64,000 nt of DNA from Azorinus chamasolen (lineage: Eukaryota; Mollusca; Bivalvia; Cardiida; Solecurtidae): positions 37,150,109 to 37,214,108 of the forward strand of contig OY755244.1 of assembly GCA_963576725.1 (NCBI GenBank), given 5' to 3'. Made by a program: the position numbers and the translations under genes. Under the pieces are notes generated by a model. The model made no database searches, was not told the origin of the DNA, and worked only from the letters and a program-made list of their open reading frames with translations. Positions within the stretch are counted from its first letter, which is position 1. Each line of letters starts with the position of its first letter. Shown in pieces: positions 28,906 to 39,547 of the stretch.

Positions 28906-29454
28906 AATTTAGAGGTCAAACAACATGGTCAACAAGAACAAGTCTGAACTCTCATCTAAATCAATGAATACCGGTAGGTTTCTCTCAAGTGATGGGAGCT
29001 AACTGCAGTATGATTTTTTTACTGACTTTCCTTTTGTTATCTCCCTTTGTGTCTCAGTCTAAAGTGGTAGAAAATAAAGATGATTTATTCATATGTCTGT
29101 CGAAAACTTGTTTTTTATCATCAATGTAATGAGAATCAAAATGCAGGACAGGAAGAAACCTTCAGAATTTATAATTTAACTAAAAATATTGTGTTATTCA
29201 GTTTTAATTTTAAAGTAATTAATTTTAAGGATATTACATGGTAACAATTTCTACTTGATACAAGCAAGATAACTTTATATATGCAGCAACTATTTTCTGA
29301 CATCAAATTCCATTAGCTTTCGCTTTAAATATGCACAAGACTACCCTGGAGCACAAAACAATGTTAAATTTATTTTTGCCCTTTTTGCCACTTGTGTGCT
29401 GCCAAGTATATTTTCTGTTAGTTTGACGCTTTTTCTGTTCCTACAAAACCCTAG

Positions 29455-29619
29455 GTCACTCCCAATGGAGCACTGCAGACTCCGAGTGGGGGCGCTCTTG
29501 GATGGTGATCAATGACTTAAAGCCAAATATGGAGTATGAGGTCAGACTTATAGCTAAAAATAAATTTGGCGACACAACATTTAATACTCTGTATAGAGTG
29601 AACACACAACCAAGGAGAG
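29455..29619 (+). CDS. L1-family cell-adhesion protein, exon f: second half of the FnIII-5 type domain
   Basis: Encodes (G)HSQWSTADSEWGRSWMVIND, then LKPNMEYEVRLIAKNKFGDT and the exit NTLYRVNTQPRR. LKPNMEYEVRL is the classical FnIII E-F tyrosine-corner signature (L-x-P-x-x-x-Y-x-V). Acceptor AAACCCTAG|GT, donor GAGAG|GTAACT, phase 1 at both edges. This completes the third domain in the window; in L1 proteins this one is the last before the membrane. Confidence 0.92.
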
Positions 29620-29810
29620 GTAACTATGGGGCGGTCAAACTAACTGTGACCTGTGGCCAACTGAAATGACTATATGATCAATGTTAATGGGACTGTGTGA
29701 GAAGTCACAGGTTCTTTAATACTTCTCCCATACAAGATTAAGGCAAACATCATCTATATACTCTTTATTTCCTCCAATGATGGAGATCATTTCACAAACA
29801 AGCATATACC

Positions 29811-30019
29811 ATGTACCCTTTATCTATTCAAGAAATTATCATGAATATTAATTAGATTCTTTTTGAAAACAGCATAATTATGAACATTTTGGCTAAGACA
29901 GAAACTGTAGAATCGGATCTATATCATGGCATACAGAGCAGACCTAAAGGAGCTGTCTGATCTGGGTCTACTCTGTTTGCAAATGCATGAAAATGGTTTT
30001 ATATGAGGGAAAGGTTTAA
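29811..30019 (-). repeat. TTAA-A element, left hairpin arm deleted
   Basis: Body AAGAAATTATCATGAATATTA; GCAGACCTAAAGGAGCTGTCTG; ends GAGGGAAAGGTTTAA. Confidence 0.72.
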
Positions 30020-30215
30020 TAATACTTTTTTTTACGTTTTCTTCATTACCCCCATATTATTCGTAATTGGTGATTCTTAAATACTTCTCCCGGACAATTT
30101 TAAGCCAAACACTTAATAATACTTTGTGTACATCTTCTTCATACCCCCCTATTATCCCCATATTATTCGTCATTGGTGATGTTATAGCTCTTTGGCTAGA
30201 ACTAAACTATCAGTA
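30020..30215. repeat. Imperfect duplication around CCCCCATATTATTCGT
   Basis: CCATATTATTCGTAATTGGTG and CCATATTATTCGTCATTGGTG lie 114 bp apart with similar flanks (TCTTCATTACCCCC and TCTTCATACCCCCC). Confidence 0.65.
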
Positions 30216-30217
30216 AT

Positions 30218-30455
30218 CCTTAAATATTTATGTAAGAAATAATGACATCATGCATGTTGATTATATATAAGATGACTTTTTGTAATGGCCCTAAAACACA
30301 GGAAGTTTTGACGCTGACACACTCATTAGAATCTTATCTATATTATTCCACAATCAAACACAGCAGACCCTGATCAGACAGCTCCTACTGGAGTAGACTG
30401 GTCTGGATCTACTCTGTTTGTCAAGGCATCAAAGGTCATCTCCTTCAAATTAATA
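30218..30455 (-). repeat. TTAA-A element
   Basis: Body GTAAGAAATAATGACATCATG; hairpin GCAGACCCTGATCAGACAGCT, tip CTCCTACTGGAG; the right end reads CTCCTTCAAATTAAT. Confidence 0.7.
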
Positions 30456-30462
30456 ATTGGTT

Positions 30463-30695
30463 ACACCCTTTCCATTTCGCATATTCATGTAAGAAATAAA
30501 GAAATCGTGAATATTTATTAGCTGAAGTTTTATAATGGTATTTGAATAAAGGATGTTGTAGTATTGGTAGAAACTGTAAGGTCGGGTCTATTATAATTTC
30601 ATATGCAAACAGAGCAGACCCAGATCAGACAGCTCCTACAGGATCCTTCTGATCTGGGTCTACTCCGTTTGCAAACTCAAAAGGGAAAGAGTTAA
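30463..30695 (-). mobile_element. TTAA-A MITE
   Basis: CACCCTTTCCATTTCGCATAT to AAGGGAAAGAGTTAA. Both arms read CCAGATC, an exception to the family mismatch. Confidence 0.8.
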
Positions 30696-30920
30696 CCCAT
30701 TACCTCATAGGCTATTTTTAGATACAACCTCTTTGAATAAATCTACCGAAAAGGAGCATGAACTAGAGAAAAGGAAAACTTTAGAATTTTGTAGTTTGAA
30801 ACCATTGTGATAAATAGAGCATTTGCTCCTATAGGAGCAAATGCTCTATTTATCACAATGGTTTCACAAAGTGACTTTTACAGAGTCGTTAAAAGTCGTC
30901 AATATGAGGGAATGGGTTAA
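30692..30920 (+). mobile_element. TTAA-B MITE, full length (good reference copy)
   Basis: TTAACCCATTACCTCATAGGC to GAGGGAATGGGTTAA, 229 bp. Hairpin AAACCATTGTGATAAATAGA to its inverse, perfect through GCATTTGCTCCTATAGGAGCAAATGC. Shares its left TTAA with the A element. Confidence 0.9.
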
Positions 30921-31111
30921 CAGAAAGATGACAGTGATTTTACCCCATAACATGTAGTTTTGCTGATGGGATTATCAGAAACCATCTTCCTCTTTTATCA
31001 TCCTCCCATTATTGGTGCAATATTACATTTTTTGTGTTGTGGTACCATAAAATCCGACATTCTCACTTATATCCACTTTAGTTCGAACACCTAATAGGTA
31101 CATTATACCTG

Positions 31112-31349
31112 TTAACCCTTTCCCTGTTTGTTATTTATTCCAAAATTCAATACGTTCTGCATATTCATGAACAAAATAGAATGAAATATGGAAGATCTGG
31201 AACATTGTAGCCATGTTAGAAACTGAAGAAAGAGATCTATCAAATTCCATAAGCAAACAGAGCAGTCCCTTTATAGGAGCCGTCTGATCTGGGTCTACTC
31301 TGTTTGCAAATGCATGAAAACACATTGAATATACCAAGGAAAGGGTTAA
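31112..31349 (-). mobile_element. TTAA-A2 MITE
   Basis: TTAACCCTTTCCCTGTTTGTT to CCAAGGAAAGGGTTAA; left hairpin arm shortened (GAGCAGTCCCTTTATAGGAGCC). Confidence 0.83.
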
Positions 31350-31462
31350 TGCAGGACATTAGTGTACTGGCTTTAACAAACGGTGTCATCCCTACTTAAA
31401 ATGTGCAATGAAAGTAATGCAGAAAGCTTTCAGGGAACTTCCTGCATACTTTCCATCCTTTA

Positions 31463-31746
31463 TTAACACTCTCCCTCATATAAATGCGTTCCATCCTTTA
31501 TTAACACTCCCTCATATAAATGCTTTTTCATGCTTTTGTAAACAGAGTAGACCCAGATCAAACATTTTCTGTAGGAGCTGTCTGATCAGGGCCTGCTCTG
31601 TTTGCAAATGAAATTATAATAGGTCTTATTCTTTAAGTTTCTACCAATACCTAAAATCCTGTGTATATGCATATGTCAAAATTCAGCAAATACATATTCA
31701 TAATGTTATAATTTTTTACATGAATATTCAGCAGGGAAAGGTTTAA
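31463..31746 (+). mobile_element. TTAA-A MITE with duplicated head, inside an I element
   Basis: The 37-bp start (TTAACACTCTCCCTCATATAA..CATCCTTTA) is present twice, the second time from 31500. Ends GCAGGGAAAGGTTTAA. Confidence 0.8.
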
Positions 31747-31960
31747 CCCATTCCCTCATATTGACGACTCTGTAAAAGTCACTTTGTGAAACCATTGTGA
31801 TAAATAGAGCATTTGCTCCTAGAGGAGCAAATGCTCTATTTATCAGAATGGTTTCAAATTACAAAATTCTCAAATTTTCCTTTTCTCTAGTTAATGCTCC
31901 TTTTTGTTAGATTTATTCAAAGACAGGTATCTAAAAATAGCCTATGAGGTAATGGGTTAA
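31743..31960 (-). mobile_element. TTAA-B MITE in the end of the TTAA-A element
   Basis: TTAACCCATTCCCTCATATTG to GAGGTAATGGGTTAA; perfect tip TTTGCTCCTAGAGGAGCAAA. Confidence 0.86.
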
Positions 31961-32047
31961 GCTAAAGCTACCACCAGTCTATAAGACCTAGAATTAAGCT
32001 TCTTTTATGTGGGTTTGTAAAGAGGTGTTATTATATAACCAATTAAT

Positions 32048-32246
32048 ATGTTTTTGCAAACAGCGTAGACCCAGTTCTGTAAAAGCTGTCTGATCAAGGT
32101 CCGCTCTGTTTGTTTATGGTATAATATAGATCCGATTCAACAGTATCTGTTTGGACCAAAACATCCTGTTTACATTATGCCATCATAAAAATTCAGCTCA
32201 TGATGTCATTGTTACTTATATGAATATTAAACAGGGAAAGGGTTAA
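32048..32246 (+). repeat. TTAA-A1 element, head missing
   Basis: GCAAACAGCGTAGACCCAGTT..GATCAAGGTCCGCTCTG; ends AACAGGGAAAGGGTTAA. Confidence 0.72.
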
Positions 32247-32249
32247 GGA

Positions 32250-32660
32250 CAATTTAGATTTACCATTTTTCTTTAAAAAAAACTGATTTTAAAAGTATGT
32301 ATTGCATCAAACATCAGGGTGATAGTACAAAATATTATCTGATACAAGTGTTAGAACAAAGTGTACAAACTATTATCTGATGCAACAAAGTGTTAGAATA
32401 AAATATTCAAGCCTCACTGATAAATTATCATAGAATCTGTTAAGCATGCTTATGGAAATTTTGAATACAGGGTTTGGCAGAGGTTAATAACACTAAATGT
32501 TTACCATGGTCCTGATCATTTGAGGTTTATATGCTGAATGTACAAATAAGATTTTTTTCTGTACACATTTTGACTCACTTACTACTGTATTCTCCCTAAT
32601 AAACGTGCCCACTCTAATAATCTTAATGCCCCCCTTACTTGAAAAAAAAAGTTTTAAAAA
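32250..32660. other. Intron stretch, AT-rich
   Basis: Only a short imperfect duplication (CAAAATATTATCTGATACAAG and CAAACTATTATCTGATGCAAC, about 35 bp apart) is visible. Confidence 0.5.
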
Positions 32661-32663
32661 AAA

Positions 32664-32738
32664 TACAGGTGGTAGTTTAATGCAGATTTAGGAGCTTTCT
32701 GCATTAAATTTATTATGCATGTAACGCAACCACCTGTG
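32664..32738. repeat. I-family core fragment
   Basis: ACAGGTGGTAGTTTAATGCAG, GGAGCTTTCTGCATTAAATT, AACGCAACCACCTGT; most of the left arm tip is deleted. Confidence 0.65.
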
Positions 32739-32911
32739 TGCAAAATATAAAAAGCTCCTTTTAAAAAGTGTAATTCCCAAGGAGCATTTATTAGATCTGG
32801 TGCTTTGAATGTGCGGTGAATAGAATTTGACTGATCAACTAGAGTGCTGACCCTGAGTATAAGATTTTACATCTAGTAAAGATCTGCATGAAGTAGGCAT
32901 AGATAGGATAA

Positions 32912-33108
32912 TTAACCATTTATTCCATGAATATTCATGTCAGAAATAATTACTATGAATATTAATGAACACGGGGAAATTTACTGTAGAAATCTGTGTT
33001 ATTTCATAAGCAAACAGCAAACCTTAGACCAGGCAGCTCCTACAGGAGCCATCTGATCTGGATCTGCTCTGTTTGCAAAAAATCAAAATGGCACCTCTGG
33101 AGTAAAAA
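32912..33108 (-). repeat. TTAA-A3 element
   Basis: TTAACCATTTATTCCATGAAT to CTCTGGAGTAAAAAGATTA; tip CAGCTCCTACAGGAGCCAT. Confidence 0.72.
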
Positions 33109-33112
33109 GATT

Positions 33113-33690
33113 ATTTATTTCTCCACCAAACCCTCTGTTGTGGTCCACTATTATAAACCCATTCCCATATCGGCTATTTTTAGATCTAGTCGCTTTGAAT
33201 AAATTACTGAAAAGGAACATTTACTAGTAAAAAGGAAAATTTTAGAATTGTGCAGTTTTTAAACAATTTTGATAAATAGGGTATTTGCTCCTTTGGAGTT
33301 TTTTCAATATTTGCAGAGTAGACCCCAGATCAGAAGGCTTCAGTTGGATAAGTCAAATATCAGGGTCTGTTCTGTCTGCCTATGAAATTATATAAATCTG
33401 ATTCTGCAGCTTTTGCCAATATAAAAGAAATATATCCTATGTTCATTTGCCAGAATGAAAATTATTCTATTGAATATTCATGAATTCTTGTATATTCATT
33501 AGGAAAAGGATTCAAAACTTTTGCCGAAGTGGCAAACAGGTTCGATCTTTGATGAGACACTGAGTTACTCAGCATTATTATTTTTTTTGCATAACAGCAG
33601 CTGTGATATCCTAAGCAGACTATTTTTATTCTGATGAGACATCGAGTAACTCTTGCTTTGTCAGAAGCTAAATTCTTTAACACTCAAGAT
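33113..33690 (+). repeat. Fragments of C, TTAA-B, TTAA-A and H
   Basis: C (TCTCCACCAAACCCTCTGTTG, 33118); B without its right half (33156-33298, ends TTGCTCCTTTGGAG); A (33309-33505, GAGTAGACCCCAGATCAGAAG, body to ATTAGGAAAAGGATTC); H (33530-33690, CAAACAGGTTCGATCTTTGAT). Heavily decayed. Confidence 0.6.
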
Positions 33691-33740
33691 TTATTTTTCA
33701 GGAAAAATGGAGAAAAAAAGTAATTTTGAGAAAAAAAAGC

Positions 33741-33975
33741 TGTTATCAGGGTCTGCTCTGTTTGCATATTGTAAATATTTAGACATGAGTCTGCAGTTTG
33801 TACCCTGGTAAAATATATGCTTGTTCATAACACATTATAAATAATCCAACTAATTAATATTCATCATGTCAGTATTTGGTACTAAATATTCAGCAGGTAA
33901 ATTATTAACCCTTTCTTTCATATAAATGCTTTTCTCACATTTAAAAACAAAGTAGACCTAGATTAGATGGTTTAT
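33741..33975 (+). repeat. TTAA-A right half and TTAA-A head
   Basis: ATCAGGGTCTGCTCTGTTTGC to GCAGGTAAATTATTAA (33908), then a new head TTAACCCTTTCTTTCATATAA broken at the apex (about 33975). Confidence 0.65.
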
Positions 33976-34214
33976 TCCCACTTTCCCCATATTTCTACTT
34001 TCACACCTATTAGGATAATTGGTTCCAATTTGCAAGTGATGCCTTCCCTGTATAAAAATTTAAAGGTTCCTCCACAATTTTCAACAAATATCAAATAAAA
34101 GAATTATGGAAATTTGAATAAAAAATAGTAATCGCAGAGATGCATACATGTATATTACTCTTGCATGATTAAATTGATATATATATAATTATATAAAAAA
34201 AAAAAAATCTGATA

Positions 34215-34425
34215 CAAAATGTGGGAACCAGATTAGACTGCTCTTGTAGGAGCTATCTGCTCAGGGTCTGCTCTGTTTGCTTATGGAATAATATAGATCT
34301 GATTCTACAATTTATGCCAGAAGTGTCAGAAGTTCCTGTGTTCATGGTCCATTATAAACATTCAGCAAATAAATATTCATGATGTCACCATTTTACAGAT
34401 AAATATTGAATAGGGAAAGGGTTAA
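34215..34425 (+). repeat. TTAA-A1 element, head missing
   Basis: AACCAGATTAGACTGCTCTTG..CAGGGTCTGCTCTGTTTGC; ends ATAGGGAAAGGGTTAA. Confidence 0.72.
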
Positions 34426-34551
34426 ACAGTCCAAGTCCATTCAGACTGTTTCTTAGGATTGAAGATTATGTGAAAAAATGTCCCATTTAATGCTCAAATC
34501 CCTAGCCAAAACATTTTATGTCCCTAACACGCCCGCTTTTCACAGCATTTC

Positions 34552-34806
34552 CTAACCCTTTCCTCCATAGATACGCCTTTCTACGCCTCTGTAAAAATCA
34601 CCTATTGAAACCATTGTGATAACTAGAGCATTTGCTCCTTTAGGAGCAAATTCTCTATTTATCACAATGGTTTCAAACTACAAAATTCTAAAAAGTTTCC
34701 TTTTCTCTAGTTAATACTCCTTTTCGGTAGATTTATTCAAAGAGGTTGTTTCTAAAAATAGCCTATGAGGTAATGGATCTAAAAATAGCCTGAGTGAATG
34801 GGTTAA
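34552..34806 (-). mobile_element. TTAA-B MITE with duplicated right end
   Basis: CCCTTTCCTCCATAGATACGC start. The right end TCTAAAAATAGCCTATGAGG is repeated as TCTAAAAATAGCCTGAGTGA before AATGGGTTAA. Confidence 0.82.
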
Positions 34807-34934
34807 TGACAGTGACAGATCATCTAGTCACTAGGGTTGGTCACAGTGTCTGCAATTCTCTAGATGTTGTAAACTTATAAGGGTTCTCTCAGCTTCATAT
34901 TTGTTGTGTTCAATTTAGCCTTTATATGTGGGTA

Positions 34935-35065
34935 AAGAGTAAACTGGTCTATGCAAACAGTATAGACCTAGAATAGATGGCTTCTGATTAGGGTCTGCAC
35001 TGGTTTACCATTCAAAATCCTCTTTCATTCTGAATGGATTCTCTAATTAAAATGTGATGGGTCAG
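34935..35065 (+). repeat. G-family element, apex deleted
   Basis: GCAAACAGTATAGACCTAGAA..TTCTGATTAGGGTCTGCACTG, CATTCAAAATCCTCTTTCATTC. Confidence 0.6.
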
Positions 35066-35086
35066 TCAACTTTTAAAATCCAGTAT

Positions 35087-35336
35087 TTAACCCTTTCCCT
35101 ATTTAACGTTTATTTAATATTTTATCACCTTATGAATATTCAAGGATAGAATCCATGAAATAGAAATTGGAAAGGGAATTGTTTTCACCATAATGGCAAT
35201 TTTAAAATCAGATCTATAAAATTCCACAATCAAACAGAGCATACTCTGATCAGACAGCTCCTGCAGGAGCTGTCTGATCTGGGTCTACTCTGTTTGCAAA
35301 TGTGGGAAAAGGCATATTTATGTAGGAAAGGGTTAA
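35087..35336 (-). mobile_element. TTAA-A MITE
   Basis: TTAACCCTTTCCCTATTTAAC to GTAGGAAAGGGTTAA; perfect tip GACAGCTCCTGCAGGAGCTGTC. The body differs from A1 and A2 (CACCTTATGAATATTCAAGGA), matching the copy at 36291. Confidence 0.85.
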
Positions 35337-35378
35337 AAGGTTTGGTACAGTGATTGATCAATTATTTGAAGTGGATAA

Positions 35379-35875
35379 TTAACCCTTAATTACCTAAAGA
35401 ATATTCATGTAGAAATAATGACTATGAATGTTAATTGGCTTAGTCTTTATAATTGCATTATGAAGAAAATATTCCAAAATAGGGAATTAATATAATACAT
35501 AAATACTTGAATTGCTCTAATCTAATATTTCAACCACTTTTTTGTTACCTTTTTCAAAGATTATCATGTTAAAATACATGTCACATTTTTGTTACATGCA
35601 TTCAGCCATAAAATCAAAGAGAATAATGATAATCTTTGAAAAAGGCCCTTTGAGTGGTCGAAATATTAGATTAGAACAATTCAAGTATTTATGAATTGTA
35701 TTTTGAACAAGAGAATTTTTGACTATAGTGCAAACTGTAGAAACCAGATTTGTATTAGTTCATAAGCAAACAGAGCAGACCCTGATCAGACAGCTCCTAT
35801 ATACATGTAGTAGGCACTTGATCTGGGTCAATACTGTTTACAAAGGCATAAAAGGCATTATCTATGATGTAAAGG
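35379..35875 (-). repeat. TTAA-A element hosting palindrome M3
   Basis: TTAACCCTTAATTACCTAAAG; the body is interrupted after TAATTGCATTATGAA and resumes TTGTATTTTGAACAAGAG; hairpin tip degenerate (CTCCTATATACATGTAGTAGG). Confidence 0.7.
35498..35693. mobile_element. 196-bp inverted-repeat element M3
   Basis: CATAAATACTTGAATTGCTCT..CTTTTTCAAAGATTATCAT against ATGATAATCTTTGAAAAAG..CAATTCAAGTATTTATG, arms about 75 bp, central loop about 50 bp. Family unknown; the nested position shows it is mobile or was copied in. Confidence 0.7.
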
Positions 35876-35877
35876 GC

Positions 35878-36105
35878 TTTTTACCCATTCCCTCATAAGC
35901 TATTTTAGACCCAACATCCTTGCATAAGTCTACCAAAAAGGAGCATTTACTAGAGAAAAGGAAAATTTAGATGTGTAGTGTTGAAACCATTGTGATAAAT
36001 AGAGCATTTGCTCCATAGGAGCAAATGCTCTATTTATCACAAAGGTTTCAAAAAGTGACTGTTATAGAGATGTCAAAAGGTGTCAATATGAGGGAATGGG
36101 TTACC
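35878..36105 (+). mobile_element. TTAA-B MITE
   Basis: TTTTTACCCATTCCCTCATAA to GAGGGAATGGGTTA; tip GCATTTGCTCCATAGGAGCAAATGC. Confidence 0.83.
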
Positions 36106-36168
36106 TATTTGTTGTTTGCAAATATTGTCTTCTGCTATTTTCCGGTCTTTTTTTCTCCAAATAGCTAC

Positions 36169-36290
36169 AGTCAGAATGTCAAACAGTTTGGATCCTGATC
36201 AGATGCCATGTTTCTTGGTGTCTCGTCTGGATCTTAACTGTTTGCATAAATTTATAATCACGGATTCACTGCTAGCATGCAAAGAGTTGT
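36169..36290. repeat. H-family hairpin repeat
   Basis: AATGTCAAACAGTTTGGATCC..TCGTCTGGATCTTAACTGTTTGC, tail CTAGCATGCAAAGAGTTG. Confidence 0.68.
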
Positions 36291-36544
36291 TGATCCTTTC
36301 CCTGTTTAATATTTCTATTTAATATTTAAGAATTCGTCACCTAATGAATATTCATGAACAGAATAAATAAAAAGGCATAATTATGGAATGTTTTCACTAC
36401 TGTCGAAAATACATTATCAGATCTATAAATTTTCATAAGCAAACGGAACAGACCCTGATCAGATGGGTTCTACAGGAGCCATCTGATCTGGGTCTACTCT
36501 GTTTGTAAAATTGTGAAAAGCGTCTCTCTGGGGTCAAGGGTTAA
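36291..36544 (-). mobile_element. TTAA-A MITE
   Basis: GATCCTTTCCCTGTTTAATAT to GGGGTCAAGGGTTAA; same body variant as the copy at 35087. Confidence 0.8.
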
Positions 36545-36627
36545 TTCATATAACACAAGATTGTTGAAAGAAAGGCATAATCTTCCATACAATGCAATAT
36601 TTTTATTGTGCTTTTAAGTTACATATA

Positions 36628-36873
36628 CAGTAAAACCTCTCTATAACGGCCACTGAATTACATAAAATATTTTGTGTTAAAGGCAGGTGGCTGCTTAAAG
36701 CAAGGTGAAAGTAAACAGAAAGCTCCTGCAGGAGGCTTAAAGGAAGGTGAAAATAAAACAGGATGCTCCTATAGGAGTGTTCTGTTTTACTTTCACCTTG
36801 CTTTAAGCAGCCACCTGCCCTAAATACAAACTAATTAACACAGTTTAGTTGCCATTATAGAGAGGTTTTACTG
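36628..36873. mobile_element. D-family MITE with an inserted extra arm (246 bp)
   Basis: CAGTAAAACCTCTCTATAACG to CCATTATAGAGAGGTTTTACTG, TA at 36626-36627 and 36874-36875. An I-like tip (AGAAAGCTCCTGCAGGAGGC) precedes a second, normal D arm and tip (GATGCTCCTATAGGAGTGTTC). Confidence 0.86.
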
Positions 36874-36984
36874 TATTTAAATATATATGTATATACAATG
36901 TATAGATATTGTTCAAGTTAATTTGACAATAATCTCTTCGCACTGTCAATATACGATAAGTCTATTTTACCACAGTATAGCAAA

Positions 36985-37190
36985 GCTCAGATGACCTCTC
37001 TTTAGAATCATTCCGAAGAGACAATTCTAAAGAGTGGTCACAGTATAGGGTTTGTTGGAGAAATGATGTGTTGATCAATAAGTTTTTTCAACAGAGGTCC
37101 ATATAAGATACATGAATTAAAACAATTTCAAGAAAACTTCCTTTTTTTACTCGACAGGTGGGGAAATAATAATTTTATTATTTGTATATT
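36985..37190. repeat. Two C-family partial elements
   Basis: 36995-37060 is a right arm (GAATCATTCCGAAGAGACAAT..AGAGTGGTCACAGTATAGGG); 37092-37190 begins CAGAGGTCCATATAAGATACA and stops before its hairpin. Confidence 0.65.
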
Positions 37191-37305
37191 GCTCAATAAA
37201 ACACTTTGCAGTATGAGAATTAGACCACTGGAATGCTGTTTTATTTATCCACTATGTACAATAGTCGGGATATTTCTATGAACAATTTCAGTCTTATTTG
37301 CACAC

Positions 37306-37376
37306 CATTAATTTTGCTCCTATTTATCAAAATGGTTTCAAAAGGTGACTTTTACAGCCTATTAAGGAAAGGGTTA
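37306..37376 (+). repeat. TTAA-B right end
   Basis: TTAATTTTGCTCCTATTTATC to TTAAGGAAAGGGTTAA. Confidence 0.62.
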
Positions 37377-37379
37377 AAG

Positions 37380-37735
37380 TGGTCAAATTGTTCCAAAAGT
37401 TTGTTTGTCTAAATACTTAAGGTATTTTAAGAGATTTATATCTTTTGAAAATCGCTGATTGTGTTCATTTTGAATCTTATTATTAAAAAAAATAGCTTAC
37501 TACTGCCAAGTGTGAAGGCAAACTCTCATAATTAGTTAACTGTATTTTGTTCAGCTTTCAAACCGCATACTTGGTGTCCTAATACTTTTTAGGATAATTG
37601 AAATTGTTCATAATTATTGTCATTAAGTTTTTAACAAAACCATGCAATTTTTGTAGTGATTCACGCAAATTTTATCTGGTTGAAAATTGCCTTCATGATT
37701 ATTTGGAATCTGTTGGTTTGAAAAGGCTTGTAATG
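37380..37735. other. Intron stretch with no recognised feature
   Basis: AT-rich; no repeat of the window's families. Confidence 0.45.
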
Positions 37736-37737
37736 CT

Positions 37738-37987
37738 TTAACCCTTTCCCTCATACAAACATGTTTTCACGCATTTGCAAACAGAGAAGACCCAGATCAG
37801 ACGGCTCCTAGAGGAGCCGTCTGATCAGGGTCTACTCTGTTTGCTAATAGAATTTGATAAATCTGTTTCCATGCTTTGTAAAATGTCTACAATGTTCCAC
37901 CGTCCATATTTCTTTATAACTATTTTGTTAATGAGGGTTCAATAGGTACTGAAATTTGTAATAAACACAGAACAGGGAAAGGGTTAA
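37738..37987 (+). mobile_element. TTAA-A2 MITE, full length (250 bp)
   Basis: TTAACCCTTTCCCTCATACAA to GAACAGGGAAAGGGTTAA; tip GACGGCTCCTAGAGGAGCCGTC. Confidence 0.89.
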
Positions 37988-37994
37988 TTACCTA

Positions 37995-38191
37995 AAGGCC
38001 TAGATAAGAATAATAAATTAATAGTAGATCAATAATAGATCCTTGATTTTTCCACCAAACCATACATTGTGACCAGTCTTTAGAATCGCCTCAAAGAGAT
38101 GATTCTAAAGAGTGGTCACAATATAGGGTTTGGTGGATAAATGACTATTTTAGTATTTGAATATAATTATATGCACCTATCTATTACTCTG
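37995..38191. repeat. C-family element
   Basis: GGCCTAGATAAGAATAATAAA.., hairpin TCCACCAAACCATACATTGTG to its inverse, tip GCCTCAAAGAGATG, end CCTATCTATTACTCTG. Confidence 0.75.
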
Positions 38192-38444
38192 TTCACCCAA
38201 ATTGTTTTTGTTTTGAAATTGTTCGTTATAGTTATGAGGATTCTTTCTTCTTGAATATTGCTCATTGAACATTGCTCATCTAGAAGCTGCCTGTTGGAAA
38301 ATTGCTCATATTGCAGAAATAAATACATGTACTTTGATTTACAGAATTATTTGCAATTACAATCCATATTTGGAATTTCTATAGACTTTGCAAAATGAAA
38401 TTAATTACATTATATCTGTGTTACCTGCTACACCTGTGACATTT

Positions 38445-38530
38445 GATTACCTCTCCATCATGTCTGTTCGTCTGTCTGTGTGTCACTGTCACAATTTTTT
38501 GTCATGCTTTCATCTTTCAGCACATATGTG
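38445..38530. repeat. CTGTC-rich mollusc-type repeat fragment
   Basis: CCATCATGTCTGTTCGTCTGT, resembling the 14.28-kb repeat. Confidence 0.45.
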
Positions 38531-38629
38531 TACCTTCACACACTGTTTGTTATTACATTTGTATATCCATTTCAGATAGACTGTACTGTAGATCTACTGT
38601 TCATAACCTCTATTTGTCTTGATCAAGAA

Positions 38630-38765
38630 GCCTTTTGGCACCTTTGCAAACAGGGCATATCAAGATCAGACAACTCCTGTATGAGTTTATCTGATCAGAG
38701 TCTGCTCTGTTTTAATTACAGATTCTCTGATGTTAACTTTGTCATGGCAATACATTTCCTTATTT
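38630..38765 (+). repeat. TTAA-A hairpin part
   Basis: GCAAACAGGGCATATCAAGAT..GATCAGAGTCTGCTCTG, tip CAACTCCTGTATGAGTT. Confidence 0.58.
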
Positions 38766-38799
38766 TATTAAAAAAATTTTTACATAAGAATCAAATTAG

Positions 38800-39013
38800 T
38801 TAACCCTTTCCCTGTTCTATATTTAGTCCAAATTTCAATACCTACTGAATATTCATGGAAAAAGAGTTATAATGAAATATGGAAGGTGGAATATTGTAGC
38901 CATTTTAGAAAGTAAAGAAACAGATCTATCAAATTCCACTAGCAAACAGAGCAGACCCTGATCCGACGGCTACTGTGTTTGCAAATGCGTGAAAACATGA
39001 GGGAAAGGGTTAA
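38800..39013 (-). mobile_element. TTAA-A2 MITE, hairpin right arm deleted
   Basis: TTAACCCTTTCCCTGTTCTAT to GAGGGAAAGGGTTAA; CAGACCCTGATCCGACGGCTA is joined straight to CTGTGTTTGC. Confidence 0.83.
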
Positions 39014-39064
39014 GTGTCCAAAATGGGTGTTAAAGTGTTAAGTTCCCACTCAAAGAGGTCTAAA

Positions 39065-39250
39065 TCTAGAATTAAGAGACAGATGGTAGCTTAATGCAGA
39101 ATGAAAATTAAATGCAGAAAACTACTTTTGGATGATTATGGTAAACATACCTTAATTACCCTGAGTATTTAGACAGAAAAACTTAGGCTAATAAAGGAGC
39201 CATTTGATCAAGGTCTACACTGTTTGCTATGTTGGTCTGATTAAACTAGT
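39065..39250. repeat. I fragment and J fragment
   Basis: I: CAGATGGTAGCTTAATGCAGA..ATGCAGAAAACT; J: TTAATTACCCTGAGTATTTAG..TCAAGGTCTACACTGTTTGC. Confidence 0.55.
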
Positions 39251-39326
39251 TGATTAGTTGAGTAAGTATATAGGGCAGTATGATATGGTCAACATCATAA
39301 CATAAGTTTGCACCATTTTGATGACT

Positions 39327-39527
39327 TTAACCCTTATAGTGCGGGACACGAGTCACTAATGTCCTTTGCAAATAGTGTAGACCCAGATGAGAGGGCTCCT
39401 TCATCAGGGTCTGCACTGTTTGTCATTTTACCGGTTTCTTTAGAAAAATCCCTAATTATTCATCATAAGCTTGACCAGTTTGAATTTTGGAATAGTCCAT
39501 TTGAAAATTCAACATTATATGGGTTAA
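39327..39527 (+). mobile_element. TTAA-F element
   Basis: TTAACCCTTATAGTGCGGGAC to TTCAACATTATATGGGTTAA; right hairpin arm shortened (GAGGGCTCCTTCATCAGGG). Confidence 0.82.
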
Positions 39528-39547
39528 ATGAACTGAATGAGAGTTGA

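Larger units (their letters stand above)
31385..32030. repeat. I-family element split by two TTAA insertions
   Basis: The I left half (GTGCAATGAAAGTAATGCAG..CTGCATACTTTCCATCCTTTA) ends at 31462; TTAA-A (31463-31746) and TTAA-B (31743-31960) follow; the I right half resumes TTAAGCTAAAGCTACCACCAG, TAAGACCTAGAATTAAGCTTC. Confidence 0.72.
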
